Below, in pieces: positions 36,171 through 46,195 of a stretch of DNA of 64,000 bases. Origin of the DNA: Chelativorans sp. J32 (GTDB taxonomy: Bacteria > Pseudomonadota > Alphaproteobacteria > Rhizobiales > Rhizobiaceae); assembly GCF_000518985.1 (NCBI RefSeq), contig NZ_JAEQ01000010.1:1-64000 (forward strand). Direction: 5' to 3'. Within the stretch, counting starts at the first letter, position 1, and the number at the start of each line of letters is the position of its first letter. The translations under genes and the position numbers were made by a program. The notes under the pieces were generated by a model. It did no database searches, had not been told where the DNA came from, and saw nothing but the letters and a program-made list of their open reading frames with translations.

Positions 36171-36572
36171 ATGCAGAACATCGTCATCCTCGCCGGCAAC
36201 ATCGGCCAGGCCCCCGAAACCCGCACCACCCAGGGCGGCACCGGCATCACCCACTTCACCCTGGCCACCTCGCGCCCCCGCTATTCGGAAGGCCGCGTCC
36301 TGCGCGACGAGAACGGCTATCGGGTCCAGGACACCGAATGGCACCGCATCACCTGCTTCAACGGCCTCGGCAAGACGGTCCAGCAGCATTGCGACAAGGG
36401 CATGAAGGTTCTGGTTCGCGGCCGCATCCACTACACGAAATGGACCGATGCCGCCGGGGTCGATCGCTACGGCTGCGAGATCATCGCCGAGACGGTCGAT
36501 TTCCTGAGCCGGGCGAAGCAGACCCAGAACGACGACGGCAAGTTCATCGACGACGATGACATTCCGTTCTGA
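36171..36572 (+). CDS. ssb: Single-stranded DNA-binding protein
   Basis: A 133-residue SSB: OB fold with NIVILAGNIGQAPETRTTQGGTGITHFTLATS, WHRITCFNGLGKTVQQHCDKG and LVRGRIHYTKWTD, a short linker and the C-terminal DDDDIPF tip that recruits partners. Shorter than chromosomal SSB, as usual for plasmid versions. It would coat the entering strand. Together with ArdC, ArdB/KlcA-like and ParB it gives the block the content of a leading region. A structured leader may keep it off until needed. Confidence 0.95.
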   Translation: MQNIVILAGNIGQAPETRTTQGGTGITHFTLATSRPRYSEGRVLRDENGYRVQDTEWHRITCFNGLGKTVQQHCDKGMKVLVRGRIHYTKWTDAAGVDRYGCEIIAETVDFLSRAKQTQNDDGKFIDDDDIPF

Positions 36573-36801
36573 TCGGGAACCCGAGGCCCGGCGGCGCAAG
36601 CCGCCGGGTTTCCCTCCTGCTTCACCGGATCGCGCCCGCCGCTTCTGGCAAGGTCCGGCGACCGAATCAGACGGGCATGGACGGGAGCGTCGTCTCTCTA
36701 TCCTTGATAATTGCACCTGAATTTCGGCTGGTGCTCACAGCGAGAACGACTATTATAGATGGGGTATTCGGTCGCTCCCGGATGGCAGCTTCGAGCCTTG
36801 G

Positions 36802-36945
36802 TCAGTCGTTCCCGCCACGCTTCACGAATGACCGCATTGTGCCCCCTCCTGACCGTTGTGGACGTCTTTGCCGCTTCCTGTAAGCAGACATGTAGAAACC
36901 ACGAGCAATGAGGCTTCTTGCGGCACAGAGCAGATGCTCAGGCAT
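36802..36945 (-). CDS. Possible small basic protein at the end of the stress island
   Basis: A 47-residue frame on the minus strand with a textbook AGGAG six bases before ATG 36945. It is rich in Arg and Lys (SAYRKRQRRPQRSGGGTMRSFVKRGG). It lies 50 bases after the histidine kinase gene on the same strand and may be the last gene of that operon. Family not recognised. Nothing else is evident in 36573-36801. Confidence 0.35.
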   Translation of the reverse strand: MPEHLLCAARSLIARGFYMSAYRKRQRRPQRSGGGTMRSFVKRGGND

Positions 36946-36994
36946 ACTCGTCTCCTGCGGAAGCGGGCGGTCTATCCGAGCCAACGGAATGATC

Positions 36995-38107
36995 CTACGC
37001 CCCGAGAGGTCCGACCGCAGGTATCCTGGCCGGGACTCCGGCGATGCCAGCCGAAGGCTGTTGCTCCAGAGACAGGGTCAGGCCGAACTCCAATCCAGAC
37101 GGCTGAAAATCAAAGGAAAAGCCTGCTCCCTTGCGACTACCCAGCATACGCTGGATCAGCTTGGTTCCGAAGCCTTGCCGGCCAGGCTGCGTTACGGAAG
37201 GACCGTCGCGCTCGACCCAGCGCAGAGCGAGTTCCAGTTCGGTGTCGTCTGCTCGTATTTCCCAGTTGACCTCGAGCCGACCGGCTGGGGTCGACAGGGC
37301 GCCATATTTGGCGGCGTTCGTCGCTAACTCGTGAAACGCCATCCCAAGCGCCAGGGCGAGATCGGGCGGCAATTCCACTTCCGGGCCTTCGAGCTGAATA
37401 CGCATGCCGTCGCCGAACGGACTGAGCTCGCCCCGCAGAATCTCCCTGAGCGGCACGGCCTGCCAATCACCAGCAAGCAGCAGGTCGTGGGTCTGGGCCA
37501 GCGACTGGAGGCGCGCCGAGAGGATGTCCCGGAACTCGGCGACGCTGCCCACGGCGGTCGTCGGCGCCCGGATCAGCGCCTGCACGGTGGCGAGCATGTT
37601 TTTAACACGGTGATGCAGCTCGCGGATCAGGATTTCCTTGTGCTCCTCAGAGCGCCGGCGTTCGTCCAGGTAAAGCTCGGCCTCGCGCTGGCGCCGGCGC
37701 GCCCGCGCCGCCGAGCGCACGGCATTGACCAGCACGTTGGGGTGGAACGGCCGCTCGAGGATGGTGACGTTGCCGAGCAGCTCGACCAGGCGCGGATCGG
37801 GGGCCGCACCGCGGAAGGTGAGGAGGACGAAGGGGAAGTCGGACCACGGCGGCTGCGAGTTGATCCATGCCGCCAATTCCTGCCGGTCCGCGCGGAGGAG
37901 CCCTTCCGCCGAGACCACAGCACAGCTGGCCTCCGGCAGGTGTTCGATGAGTTCCGGGATAACCCGGACGGCGCGCGAGGTAATGCCCACGTTGCGCAAG
38001 ATAGCGGAGGCTACCTCTGCATCGCGGCCCTCGGGCGTGAGAAGCAGGACGCGCCCGCTATCCGGCGGCATCGCGTTGCCTGATGAGTGTCTGGTCGTCG
38101 CCTTCAT
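36995..38107 (-). CDS. HWE/HisKA_2-family sensor histidine kinase with receiver-like N-terminus
   Basis: A 370-residue protein. Residues about 15-135 look like a receiver-type fold (VLLLTPEGRDAEVASAIL), with no clear phospho-acceptor Asp at the usual place. The kinase core has ELHHRVKNMLATVQALI (His near 167), NELATNAAKYGAL-like ATP site (HELATNAAKYGALS) and GFGTKLI. It is soluble. It lies 15 bases after the KaiC-like gene and should be co-transcribed. KaiC-like plus HWE kinase modules may link ATPase timing or redox state to the general stress response; that is inference. Confidence 0.88.
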   Translation of the reverse strand: MKATTRHSSGNAMPPDSGRVLLLTPEGRDAEVASAILRNVGITSRAVRVIPELIEHLPEASCAVVSAEGLLRADRQELAAWINSQPPWSDFPFVLLTFRGAAPDPRLVELLGNVTILERPFHPNVLVNAVRSAARARRRQREAELYLDERRRSEEHKEILIRELHHRVKNMLATVQALIRAPTTAVGSVAEFRDILSARLQSLAQTHDLLLAGDWQAVPLREILRGELSPFGDGMRIQLEGPEVELPPDLALALGMAFHELATNAAKYGALSTPAGRLEVNWEIRADDTELELALRWVERDGPSVTQPGRQGFGTKLIQRMLGSRKGAGFSFDFQPSGLEFGLTLSLEQQPSAGIAGVPARIPAVGPLGA

Positions 38108-38122
38108 ATGCCGGGACGCCGG

Positions 38123-39559
38123 TTAGCACCCGCGGAACGTGGTCAGCGCCTCGCCTACCCGGATGCCGCCGGCGTCGATCATGAACTCGCGGATGGTGCT
38201 TTCATGCGGACCGGTGCGCTTCTTGATCGCCGAGGCGGCGCGCCGAATGCGGCCGCCGGCCTCGAAGAAGCGCAGCATCAGCACGGCGTCGCTAAGATAG
38301 GTCAGGTCGAGCGGCGAATGCATCTGCCCTACCATGCCGCTCTGCGCGAGGATAAGGATGCTCACCACGCCCTGTTGGTTGAGATAGGTCGCCAGCTCGT
38401 GCATCTGCAGCAGCAGGAACTGCTCCTCGGGCATCGCGTTCATGTATCCGCTGAGGGAGTCGATCACGACCACCCGGGCGTCGTGTCCCTCGACCGCGTT
38501 GCGGATCCTGCCGACGAGTTCGCCCGGCGACAGCTCCGCAGGGTCCACGTGCTCCGCCACAAGCGCGCCGGCGTCGTGGAAGGGCTGGAGGTCCATTCCG
38601 AGGCCGGCCGCCCTGCGGAAGAAGACGTGCCGCGTCTCGTCGAAATTGACGAAAAGGGCATGCTCGCCGCGCTTCAGCGCAGCGTAAGCGAATGCGAGCG
38701 CCAGCGACGACTTGCCCGAACCGGAGGGGCCGGCGATCAGCGTCGTAGTGCCGCGGTCTAGTCCGCCGCCGAGCAACGCGTCGAGCTCCGGCAGTGCGCT
38801 GGAGGCGGGTTCCGAGTCGAAGGCGCGCTGGTGCTCCTGGGCGACGAGGCGAGGAAACACTTGCACCCCGCCGCGCCGAATGATGAGGTCGTGATACCCG
38901 CCGCGGAAATGCGTTCCACGCATTTTGATGACCCGGACACGCCGCCGCTCCACACCATAGATGGGCGCCAGTTGCTCCAGCCGGATGATGGCGTGGGCCA
39001 AGCTGTGAAGATTGAGGTCGTCAGGTCCGGCCGCGAGATCGTCGAGCAGGAGAACTGTCGTATTATGGAGCAGGAAGAAATTCTTCAGCGCCAGCACCTG
39101 CCGCCGGTAGCGCAGGGAGCCCTGTGACAACAGGCGGATTTCCGAGAGGCTGTCGAAGACCACGCGGGTGGGCTTGACCCGCTCGGCCTCTGCCAGGACC
39201 ATGCGCACCGTCTCCCCGAGTTCCAGCTCGGAGGAATGGATCAGTGTCTGCTGGTTGCTCGGATCGAGGCTCAGTTCGGGCGGGATGAGCTCGTAGATTT
39301 CGAGGCCGGAGAGATCCCAGCCGTGTCGCTCGGCTACGGCCAGCAGCTCACGCTTGCTTTCGGATAGCGTGATGTAAAGACACCTTTCGCTGCTGCGCAG
39401 GCCTTCGAGCAGAAACTGGATGCCGATCGTGGTCTTTCCGGAACCTGGCTGACCCTCGATGAGGTGAGCACGGTTGGCGGCATAGCCACCTGCCAGGATG
39501 TCGTCCAGGCCCGGCACGCCAGTAGGCACGATGACTGCGTCCCCAGACAATACGCTCAT
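38123..39559 (-). CDS. KaiC-like double RecA-domain ATPase
   Basis: A 478-residue protein with two RecA-like domains: Walker A GQPGSGKTT at 36-44 and GPSGSGKSS at about 274-282, each followed by a plausible Walker B (VVFDSLSE and VVVIDSLSG) . This is the KaiC architecture, but the cyanobacterial phosphorylation pair (ST) is not evident. It may autophosphorylate or act as a hexameric ATPase that talks to the kinase downstream. It is the seventh-from-start part of the stress island and is 131 bases after ftsH. Confidence 0.9.
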   Translation of the reverse strand: MSVLSGDAVIVPTGVPGLDDILAGGYAANRAHLIEGQPGSGKTTIGIQFLLEGLRSSERCLYITLSESKRELLAVAERHGWDLSGLEIYELIPPELSLDPSNQQTLIHSSELELGETVRMVLAEAERVKPTRVVFDSLSEIRLLSQGSLRYRRQVLALKNFFLLHNTTVLLLDDLAAGPDDLNLHSLAHAIIRLEQLAPIYGVERRRVRVIKMRGTHFRGGYHDLIIRRGGVQVFPRLVAQEHQRAFDSEPASSALPELDALLGGGLDRGTTTLIAGPSGSGKSSLALAFAYAALKRGEHALFVNFDETRHVFFRRAAGLGMDLQPFHDAGALVAEHVDPAELSPGELVGRIRNAVEGHDARVVVIDSLSGYMNAMPEEQFLLLQMHELATYLNQQGVVSILILAQSGMVGQMHSPLDLTYLSDAVLMLRFFEAGGRIRRAASAIKKRTGPHESTIREFMIDAGGIRVGEALTTFRGC

Positions 39560-39690
39560 TCAAACCCTTAGCAACTGTCGTGAAATAGTTGATATTGGGG
39601 CGTGAAAGCTGGTGCAAGCACCAAGCTTGCAAGCTCTCGAAGCTGCGGCAAGTCGTCGCGATGCAGGTTTGGCAGATCCACGCTACGTCC

Positions 39691-41535
<1,845 letters not shown>

Positions 41536-41550
41536 GGTCGCAGCTCCCGT

Positions 41551-42930
41551 TCACCTCACGACTAGCAGGAGACGGCCGCCGTCGCGGATCAGCTCCAGCG
41601 CCAGTATGGTGCGCTGGCCCGCAATCGCGCCGCGCAAATCCGCCACGGAAGAGACCGGCGACCTGTTGACCGCCACGATCATGTCTCCGGGACGCAGGCC
41701 AGCCCGTGCTGCGGGGCTGTCGGGCAGAATGCTCTCGATGACTACACCGTCGGCTCCGGCCTGCTGCGCCTCGGGCGGGGAAGCATCCCGCATCCGGGCG
41801 CCATCGAGCGGCGTGCCGGACAGATCGGCCGACGTGCCGGTCTCCGCGGCGATCTTGGCGCTGACGACCTGCTCGCTGTCCCCGCGTCTGATCGTCAGGC
41901 CGATCGTGCTGCCGACCGGGGTGAGGCCGATGCGGTTCCTGAGGTCCGTCGCTCCCTGAACGGGATGCCCGTCGATCGCGGTGACCACGTCTCCCACCTG
42001 CAAGCCGGCCCGCTCGGCTGGCGAGCCGGGCTCGACATTGGCGATCACAGCCCCTCGCAGCTCGCCGAGCTGGAGCGCCTCCGCGAGATCGGGTGTGAGG
42101 TCTTGTATGCCGATGCCCAGCCTGCCGCGCCGCACCTCGCCGTGCTCGATCAACTGGTTCATGACGGAAACCGCCATGTTGCTGGGCACCGCGAATCCGA
42201 TACCGATGTTGCCGCCTGCTGGGGTGAGGATCGCCGTGTTGATGCCGATGAGCCTGCCGTCCAGCGTCACCAGGGCGCCGCCCGAGTTTCCGGGATTGAT
42301 GGAGGCATCGGTCTGGATGAAATCCTCATAGCCGTCATTGCTGATGCCGCTGCGGCCAAGCGCGCTGACGATGCCGGAGGTGACCGTCTGGCCGAGGCCG
42401 AAGGGATTGCCGATGGCGACCACATAGTCGCCGACCTTGAGGCGGTTGGAATCGCCGATCTCCAGCGCGACGAGATTGCTGCTCTCGACCTTGAGGAGAG
42501 CGATGTCCGTCGCCTGGTCCGAACCGACAAGCTCGGCGCGCAGGCGACGCCCGTCCTTCAGCGTGACCGTGATCTCGCGGGCGTTGGAAACCACGTGATG
42601 GTTGGTGAGCACATGGCCATTGGCCGCGTCGACGATCACGCCGGAACCGGCGCTCATGCGCTGCCGCGGGGGCGGCGCTTCGGGAAGATCGAAGAAACGT
42701 CGGAAGTACGGATCGTTGTAAAGCGGATTGGATGCCGCGGGCGTCTCCGAGACGACCGAGATGTTGACCACGGCTGGCGTCACCCGTTCGAGCACGGGGG
42801 CAAGGGTGGGAAGCGCTCCCGCAACGCCCGGCACGGCCTGCCCAATGGCCGCGGACGGCAGTCCCGCGAAGGCGAGGGCCGCGCAGAATGTGATGATGGC
42901 CGGACGCAGGGTTATGACACTCCTGAACAT
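41551..42930 (-). CDS. HtrA/DegP-type periplasmic serine protease
   Basis: A 459-residue protein. Residues 1-30 form a signal peptide. Catalytic triad His112 (TNHHVV), Asp142 (ATDIALLKV) and Ser216 (NPGNSGGAL) are all intact. Two PDZ domains follow (about 250-340 and 380-459). It degrades or refolds misfolded periplasmic proteins. ATG 42930 is chosen because of the signal peptide and GGAG upstream; the frame is open further but that part is not protein-like. It belongs to the stress island, upstream of ftsH by 15 bases. Confidence 0.94.
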   Translation of the reverse strand: MFRSVITLRPAIITFCAALAFAGLPSAAIGQAVPGVAGALPTLAPVLERVTPAVVNISVVSETPAASNPLYNDPYFRRFFDLPEAPPPRQRMSAGSGVIVDAANGHVLTNHHVVSNAREITVTLKDGRRLRAELVGSDQATDIALLKVESSNLVALEIGDSNRLKVGDYVVAIGNPFGLGQTVTSGIVSALGRSGISNDGYEDFIQTDASINPGNSGGALVTLDGRLIGINTAILTPAGGNIGIGFAVPSNMAVSVMNQLIEHGEVRRGRLGIGIQDLTPDLAEALQLGELRGAVIANVEPGSPAERAGLQVGDVVTAIDGHPVQGATDLRNRIGLTPVGSTIGLTIRRGDSEQVVSAKIAAETGTSADLSGTPLDGARMRDASPPEAQQAGADGVVIESILPDSPAARAGLRPGDMIVAVNRSPVSSVADLRGAIAGQRTILALELIRDGGRLLLVVR

Positions 42931-43033
42931 GAGCGATCTCCGTTTTTGACCAGTCGGCTGATGTCCTCCTTTCCGCCTGAGGTCAGACGGAGAGTGCGAA
43001 TAGGCCCGGCGCACGGCCGGGCCATTTTTGACG

Positions 43034-43399
43034 TCAAGCTGTCGAATATGGCTGGTTGCTGCCGAGCCACAGGCTGACTGCGGCCAGGGCCGCGGCGATG
43101 AGGCCGGCAATGACATGCGCCGCCATCGCGGCCGTCACGGCCGAGAAGCCCAATGCCCAAGGCGCGATCACGGCCCAAAGGCCGAGCGCAACGTTGGCCC
43201 ATCCCTCTACCTGATGGAACGCGAAGAGCGCGGCGACCCCGATCAGCGTCACGGCGGCGCCGACGACCCAGGCATTCCACGCGGCATAGGTTTCGGCCGA
43301 ATAGCCGAGATACCAAGGTGACAGCAGAAGACCGAGACCGGCGACGATATTGACGATATCGAAAGCGGTCCGGTTGTCGGAGTTCAGAGACTTTAGCAT
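43034..43399 (-). CDS. SPW-repeat membrane protein
   Basis: A 121-residue protein with four membrane segments and two SPW-type motifs, LSPWYLGYS (about 27-35) and IAPWALGFS (about 79-87), the mark of the SPW repeat family. The function is unknown; the family often sits in stress-tolerance loci, like HdeD or YfdX in enterobacterial islands. It precedes htrA in the same direction. Confidence 0.9.
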   Translation of the reverse strand: MLKSLNSDNRTAFDIVNIVAGLGLLLSPWYLGYSAETYAAWNAWVVGAAVTLIGVAALFAFHQVEGWANVALGLWAVIAPWALGFSAVTAAMAAHVIAGLIAAALAAVSLWLGSNQPYSTA

Positions 43400-43431
43400 C
43401 GTTCATTCCTCACTGTCGGTTGGTTGCGTCA

Positions 43432-43752
43432 TCAATGAACCGTCTCCCGCTGACGGGAGGCGGGTGCGGCAGCGGCGCTTCCGCAACCGCCGCCGCGAAG
43501 CCTGGAACCCGGACCGGGAGGAGGAAGAGAACGCCTTCCGCCCGGATCGAGCAGAAACGGTGCAAGCTCGTTGCGCGTAAACACGCCGGCTGCAATCTCA
43601 TGCAGCGCAAGATCGGTCACACTGCCATTGTCCGCATCGAGCCTTGGCTCAGCGCCCCGGCCGAGCGCCCGGGTGCGCGCGGCGGCGGCAAGCGTCAGTG
43701 CAAACCTGTTCGGCAAAGCCTTCTGGCAATCGAAGACGACATGCGGGTCCAT
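43432..43752 (-). CDS. RNA polymerase omega (RpoZ)-like protein
   Basis: A 106-residue protein whose first 68 residues follow the omega subunit: VFDCQKALPNRFALTLAAAARTRALGRGAEP aligns with the VEDCxxKVPNRFxLVLLAAxRARxLxxGxxP core of RpoZ, and LDADNGS-LALHEIAAG with DRDNxK-VALREIA. The remaining 38 residues are a Gly/Pro/Arg-rich tail not found in RpoZ. It could replace or compete with host omega during stress. It lies 9 bases after the NDUFS4-domain gene in the stress operon. Recognition is from residue pattern only. Confidence 0.7.
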   Translation of the reverse strand: MDPHVVFDCQKALPNRFALTLAAAARTRALGRGAEPRLDADNGSVTDLALHEIAAGVFTRNELAPFLLDPGGRRSLPPPGPGSRLRGGGCGSAAAAPASRQRETVH

Positions 43753-43761
43753 CGCTGCACC

Positions 43762-44520
43762 TCACGCTGCCTTTCGTGCGCCTGAATCATTCCGATCGGC
43801 CGCAACTCCTCGTTCGAGTGCGAGCAGCGCCTGTTCGACCTCGTCGAGGCGCGATGGCCGGTTGTTTTCAGGCATGCCCTCGTTGGTGGCCTGGTCGATC
43901 AGATACTCCGTCAAGGCCCAGTTCATAAGGATCGAACGCTTGGCCTCCAGCGTCAGCGTTGGATCATCGACCACGCCCATGGGCGTTGCCCAGCTTTCCG
44001 GACCAGGCGGATCGTTGCGGTTCGCCGCGCTATCGAGCGCGCGCCCATAGCTTTCCTGAAGAGCCGAAAGGCCGAGCCGGTCCAAGGTCGCGTCGGAGAA
44101 GGCGTGCATCCGCCTTCCGTCATGCACAGGCGCTTCATCGGCTGGCCGGCGGTCTGCAGCAATCTGTGCGTCCGGAGCTTGGACCACATAGGTCAGTCCC
44201 TGCCGTTCGGCGTAGTTGATCGCGGTTTCCAATGACGGAAAACTGAGCTCGACCTGGGTCAGCGTATCGTCGCCGCCCGTATAGCCCATAAGCGGCTCGA
44301 TAAAAGGCGCGGTGCGCCGCTCGAAGGCGAGGCGCCAGCCCTTCGTGCGCGCCTTGCCGGAGGACATTACCGAGCGGGATGGTTTGTAGATGCGCGCGAC
44401 CGCGTCCTCCGGAAAAAATGAACTTGCCATCGAAAGAGGCCTGTGCCGGTTGTCGTTGCACGGCCAACTCGGCGGAACCTGCGTTTTCGGCGTTTGCTCT
44501 ATCTGTCCTACAATCTCCAT
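43762..44520 (-). CDS. NDUFS4/ETC complex I subunit-domain fusion protein
   Basis: A 252-residue protein. Residues about 40-115 match the NDUFS4-like family: ARIYKPSRSVMSSGKARTKGWRLAFE, then MGYTGGDDTLTQVELSFPSLETAINYAERQGLTYVV. The C-terminal half (about 185-250) has DDPTLTLEAKRSILMNWALTEYLI, a motif I recall from proteins next to Hsp20 genes in stress islands. The first domain suggests contact with respiratory complex I; the fusion is unusual. GGGAGGG lies before ATG 44520. Function unproven. Confidence 0.8.
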   Translation of the reverse strand: MEIVGQIEQTPKTQVPPSWPCNDNRHRPLSMASSFFPEDAVARIYKPSRSVMSSGKARTKGWRLAFERRTAPFIEPLMGYTGGDDTLTQVELSFPSLETAINYAERQGLTYVVQAPDAQIAADRRPADEAPVHDGRRMHAFSDATLDRLGLSALQESYGRALDSAANRNDPPGPESWATPMGVVDDPTLTLEAKRSILMNWALTEYLIDQATNEGMPENNRPSRLDEVEQALLALERGVAADRNDSGARKAA

Positions 44521-44592
44521 CGTTCATCCCTCCCTGGTTGGCGAAGGATGCGCCGGCGGCGGCCGAATGGCCCGCCGCCGGCCTGCCATGCG

Positions 44593-45102
44593 TCAGCTCT
44601 TGATAGCGATGCGCTTGACCCGCGACTGCGCCTTCTCGCTCTTTGGTAAGGTCACCGTCAGCACACCATTCCTGAAACGTGCATCGACCTTGTCTTCCTG
44701 GAGCTCGTAGCCGAGCGGGATACGGCGCTCGAAACGGCCATAGAAGCGCTCGGAGAACTGCCTGTCCTTGTCCTCCGTCTCGGAGCGCTTTTCGCCACGC
44801 AGTGTCAGCACGCCGTCGTTGAGCAGGACTTCGATGTCCTCCTCCTCGAGCCCCGGCACCTCGGCCGTCACCTTGATCTCCTTCTCGCCGTCGGAGATTT
44901 CGACGTTTGGCCAACTCCCGCCGAAAGCGGAGACACCACCGAAGGATGGCAGGCTGGAACCGAAGCCACGGAAGACATCATCGAACAGCCGGTTCACCTC
45001 ACGATGCAGCGACAGGAACGGATCACGCTCGCCATCGCGGAAGAGGCTCGGGGGCTGGTTTCCGTTGTTTCGGCCCCACGGAATCAGATCACGAACACTC
45101 AT
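44593..45102 (-). CDS. Hsp20-family small heat shock protein (HspA class)
   Basis: A 169-residue protein. The alpha-crystallin domain (about 60-155) includes VEISDGEKEIKVTAEVPGLEEEDIEVLLNDGVLTLRGEKRSE, and a terminal VTLPKSEKAQSRVKRIAIKS carries an I-x-I-like anchor. It prevents aggregation of unfolded proteins. It is strongly acidic in its N-terminal half (MSVRDLIPWGRNNGNQ). GGAG precedes the start. Paired with a second, different Hsp20 just upstream. Confidence 0.95.
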   Translation of the reverse strand: MSVRDLIPWGRNNGNQPPSLFRDGERDPFLSLHREVNRLFDDVFRGFGSSLPSFGGVSAFGGSWPNVEISDGEKEIKVTAEVPGLEEEDIEVLLNDGVLTLRGEKRSETEDKDRQFSERFYGRFERRIPLGYELQEDKVDARFRNGVLTVTLPKSEKAQSRVKRIAIKS

Positions 45103-45199
45103 TGTTTTTCTCCTTCCGGTTCACTGGATTGCAAAGCTTCCCCGTCGGCGCCGAACGGATTGCCCGGCGCCGGGTGCGCGAGTTGCGATGGGGACGGCC

Positions 45200-45676
45200 T
45201 TAGGCGGCCTGCTTTTCGGCTTCGATCTGCTTGGTCTCGACCTTGGGGAGCGACTCGCCCGCCGCGATCTCGATCCGGCGCGGCTTCATCTCTTCGGGAA
45301 CCTCGCGCTTGAGATCTATCTTCAGTAGACCGTTGACGAGGCTCGCGCCCACGACCTTTACATGGTCGGCCAGCTCGAAGCGGCGCTGGAAAGCGCGTCC
45401 GGCGATGCCGCGATGCAGATACTGACCGTTGTCCTCACCAGCCTTCTGACCGGACACCATGAGCATGTTCTGCTCCTGCGTGATGGTCAGCTCGTCCTGG
45501 CTGAAGCCGGCCACCGCCATGGTGATGCGGTAGTCGTCCTCGCCAGTCTTGGCGATGTCATAGGGAGGCCAGTTGTCGATGGTCTCGACGCGGCTCGCGG
45601 CTTCGAGCGCGCTCAGCATTCGGTCGAAGCCGATGCTTGACCGGAACAGGGGAGTGAAATCGAAAGTGGTTCTCAT
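45200..45676 (-). CDS. Hsp20-family small heat shock protein (IbpA class)
   Basis: A 158-residue protein of the IbpA class: MRTTFDFTPLFRSSIGFDRM at the start, YDIAKTGEDDYRITMAVAGFSQDELTITQEQNMLMVSG in the alpha-crystallin domain, and FERRFELADHVKV-like dimer loop. A KxPxxI-like anchor (PRRIEI) lies near the end. It is the first gene of the stress operon, with AAGGAGG seven bases before ATG 45676. Having both Hsp20 classes matches known heat-resistance islands. Confidence 0.95.
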   Translation of the reverse strand: MRTTFDFTPLFRSSIGFDRMLSALEAASRVETIDNWPPYDIAKTGEDDYRITMAVAGFSQDELTITQEQNMLMVSGQKAGEDNGQYLHRGIAGRAFQRRFELADHVKVVGASLVNGLLKIDLKREVPEEMKPRRIEIAAGESLPKVETKQIEAEKQAA

Positions 45677-45781
45677 AGCCACATCCTCCTTTGAGCAACA
45701 TGGATACAAGTCCTTTGTCGCCGACTGCTCTCTCGCATTCACACGACATGCCGGCCCCGAATGGGCATCCGGCAGAAGACG

Positions 45782-45809
45782 ATTTAGTTCAGTTGATTGG
45801 TTGTTCAAG
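45782..45809 (-). promoter_or_regulatory. Candidate RpoH heat-shock promoter of the stress operon
   Basis: On the minus strand CTTGAA (45809-45804) and CTAAAT (45787-45782) are 16 bases apart and point toward the IbpA-class gene 106 bases downstream. Alphaproteobacterial RpoH promoters favour CTTGA in the -35 box. The -10 match is only fair, so the call is tentative. Confidence 0.4.
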
Positions 45810-46195
45810 AGCCCTGCAGGCGCCCCGCTTGAAATGGGCAGCCGAGGTTTTGTCTGTGTCAGGGGCATACAGCAGGCCTGCTTCCCCGGCCTATCCAGAA
45901 GTAGCCGATCTGCCTACGCCCCGAACACGTCATTCGGCCATCAACGTGCCAATGACCGCTCATTCCGCTTTGCTTCCGTCCCTCAGCAAAGCGACGTTTT
46001 GTCTTCATCCGTGTGCGCTGGTCGAACCATTTCACTCTTCTCTCCAAACCAATCTTGAATACTTCTGACACGTTAGCAGCGCGTTTCGATGACGCGTGGA
46101 ACCGTGCACCAGCAAGCCGTGCCCTCGCACCACAGAACTTTGCGGGAACGGAATTTGGCATGCTTTGTTTCGTATCATGACGAGAAGGGATACGG

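Noticed and set aside
38123-39559. A true circadian clock
   Set aside because: No kaiA or kaiB is near and the Ser-Thr phosphorylation pair is not evident; KaiC-like ATPases with other roles are common in bacteria.
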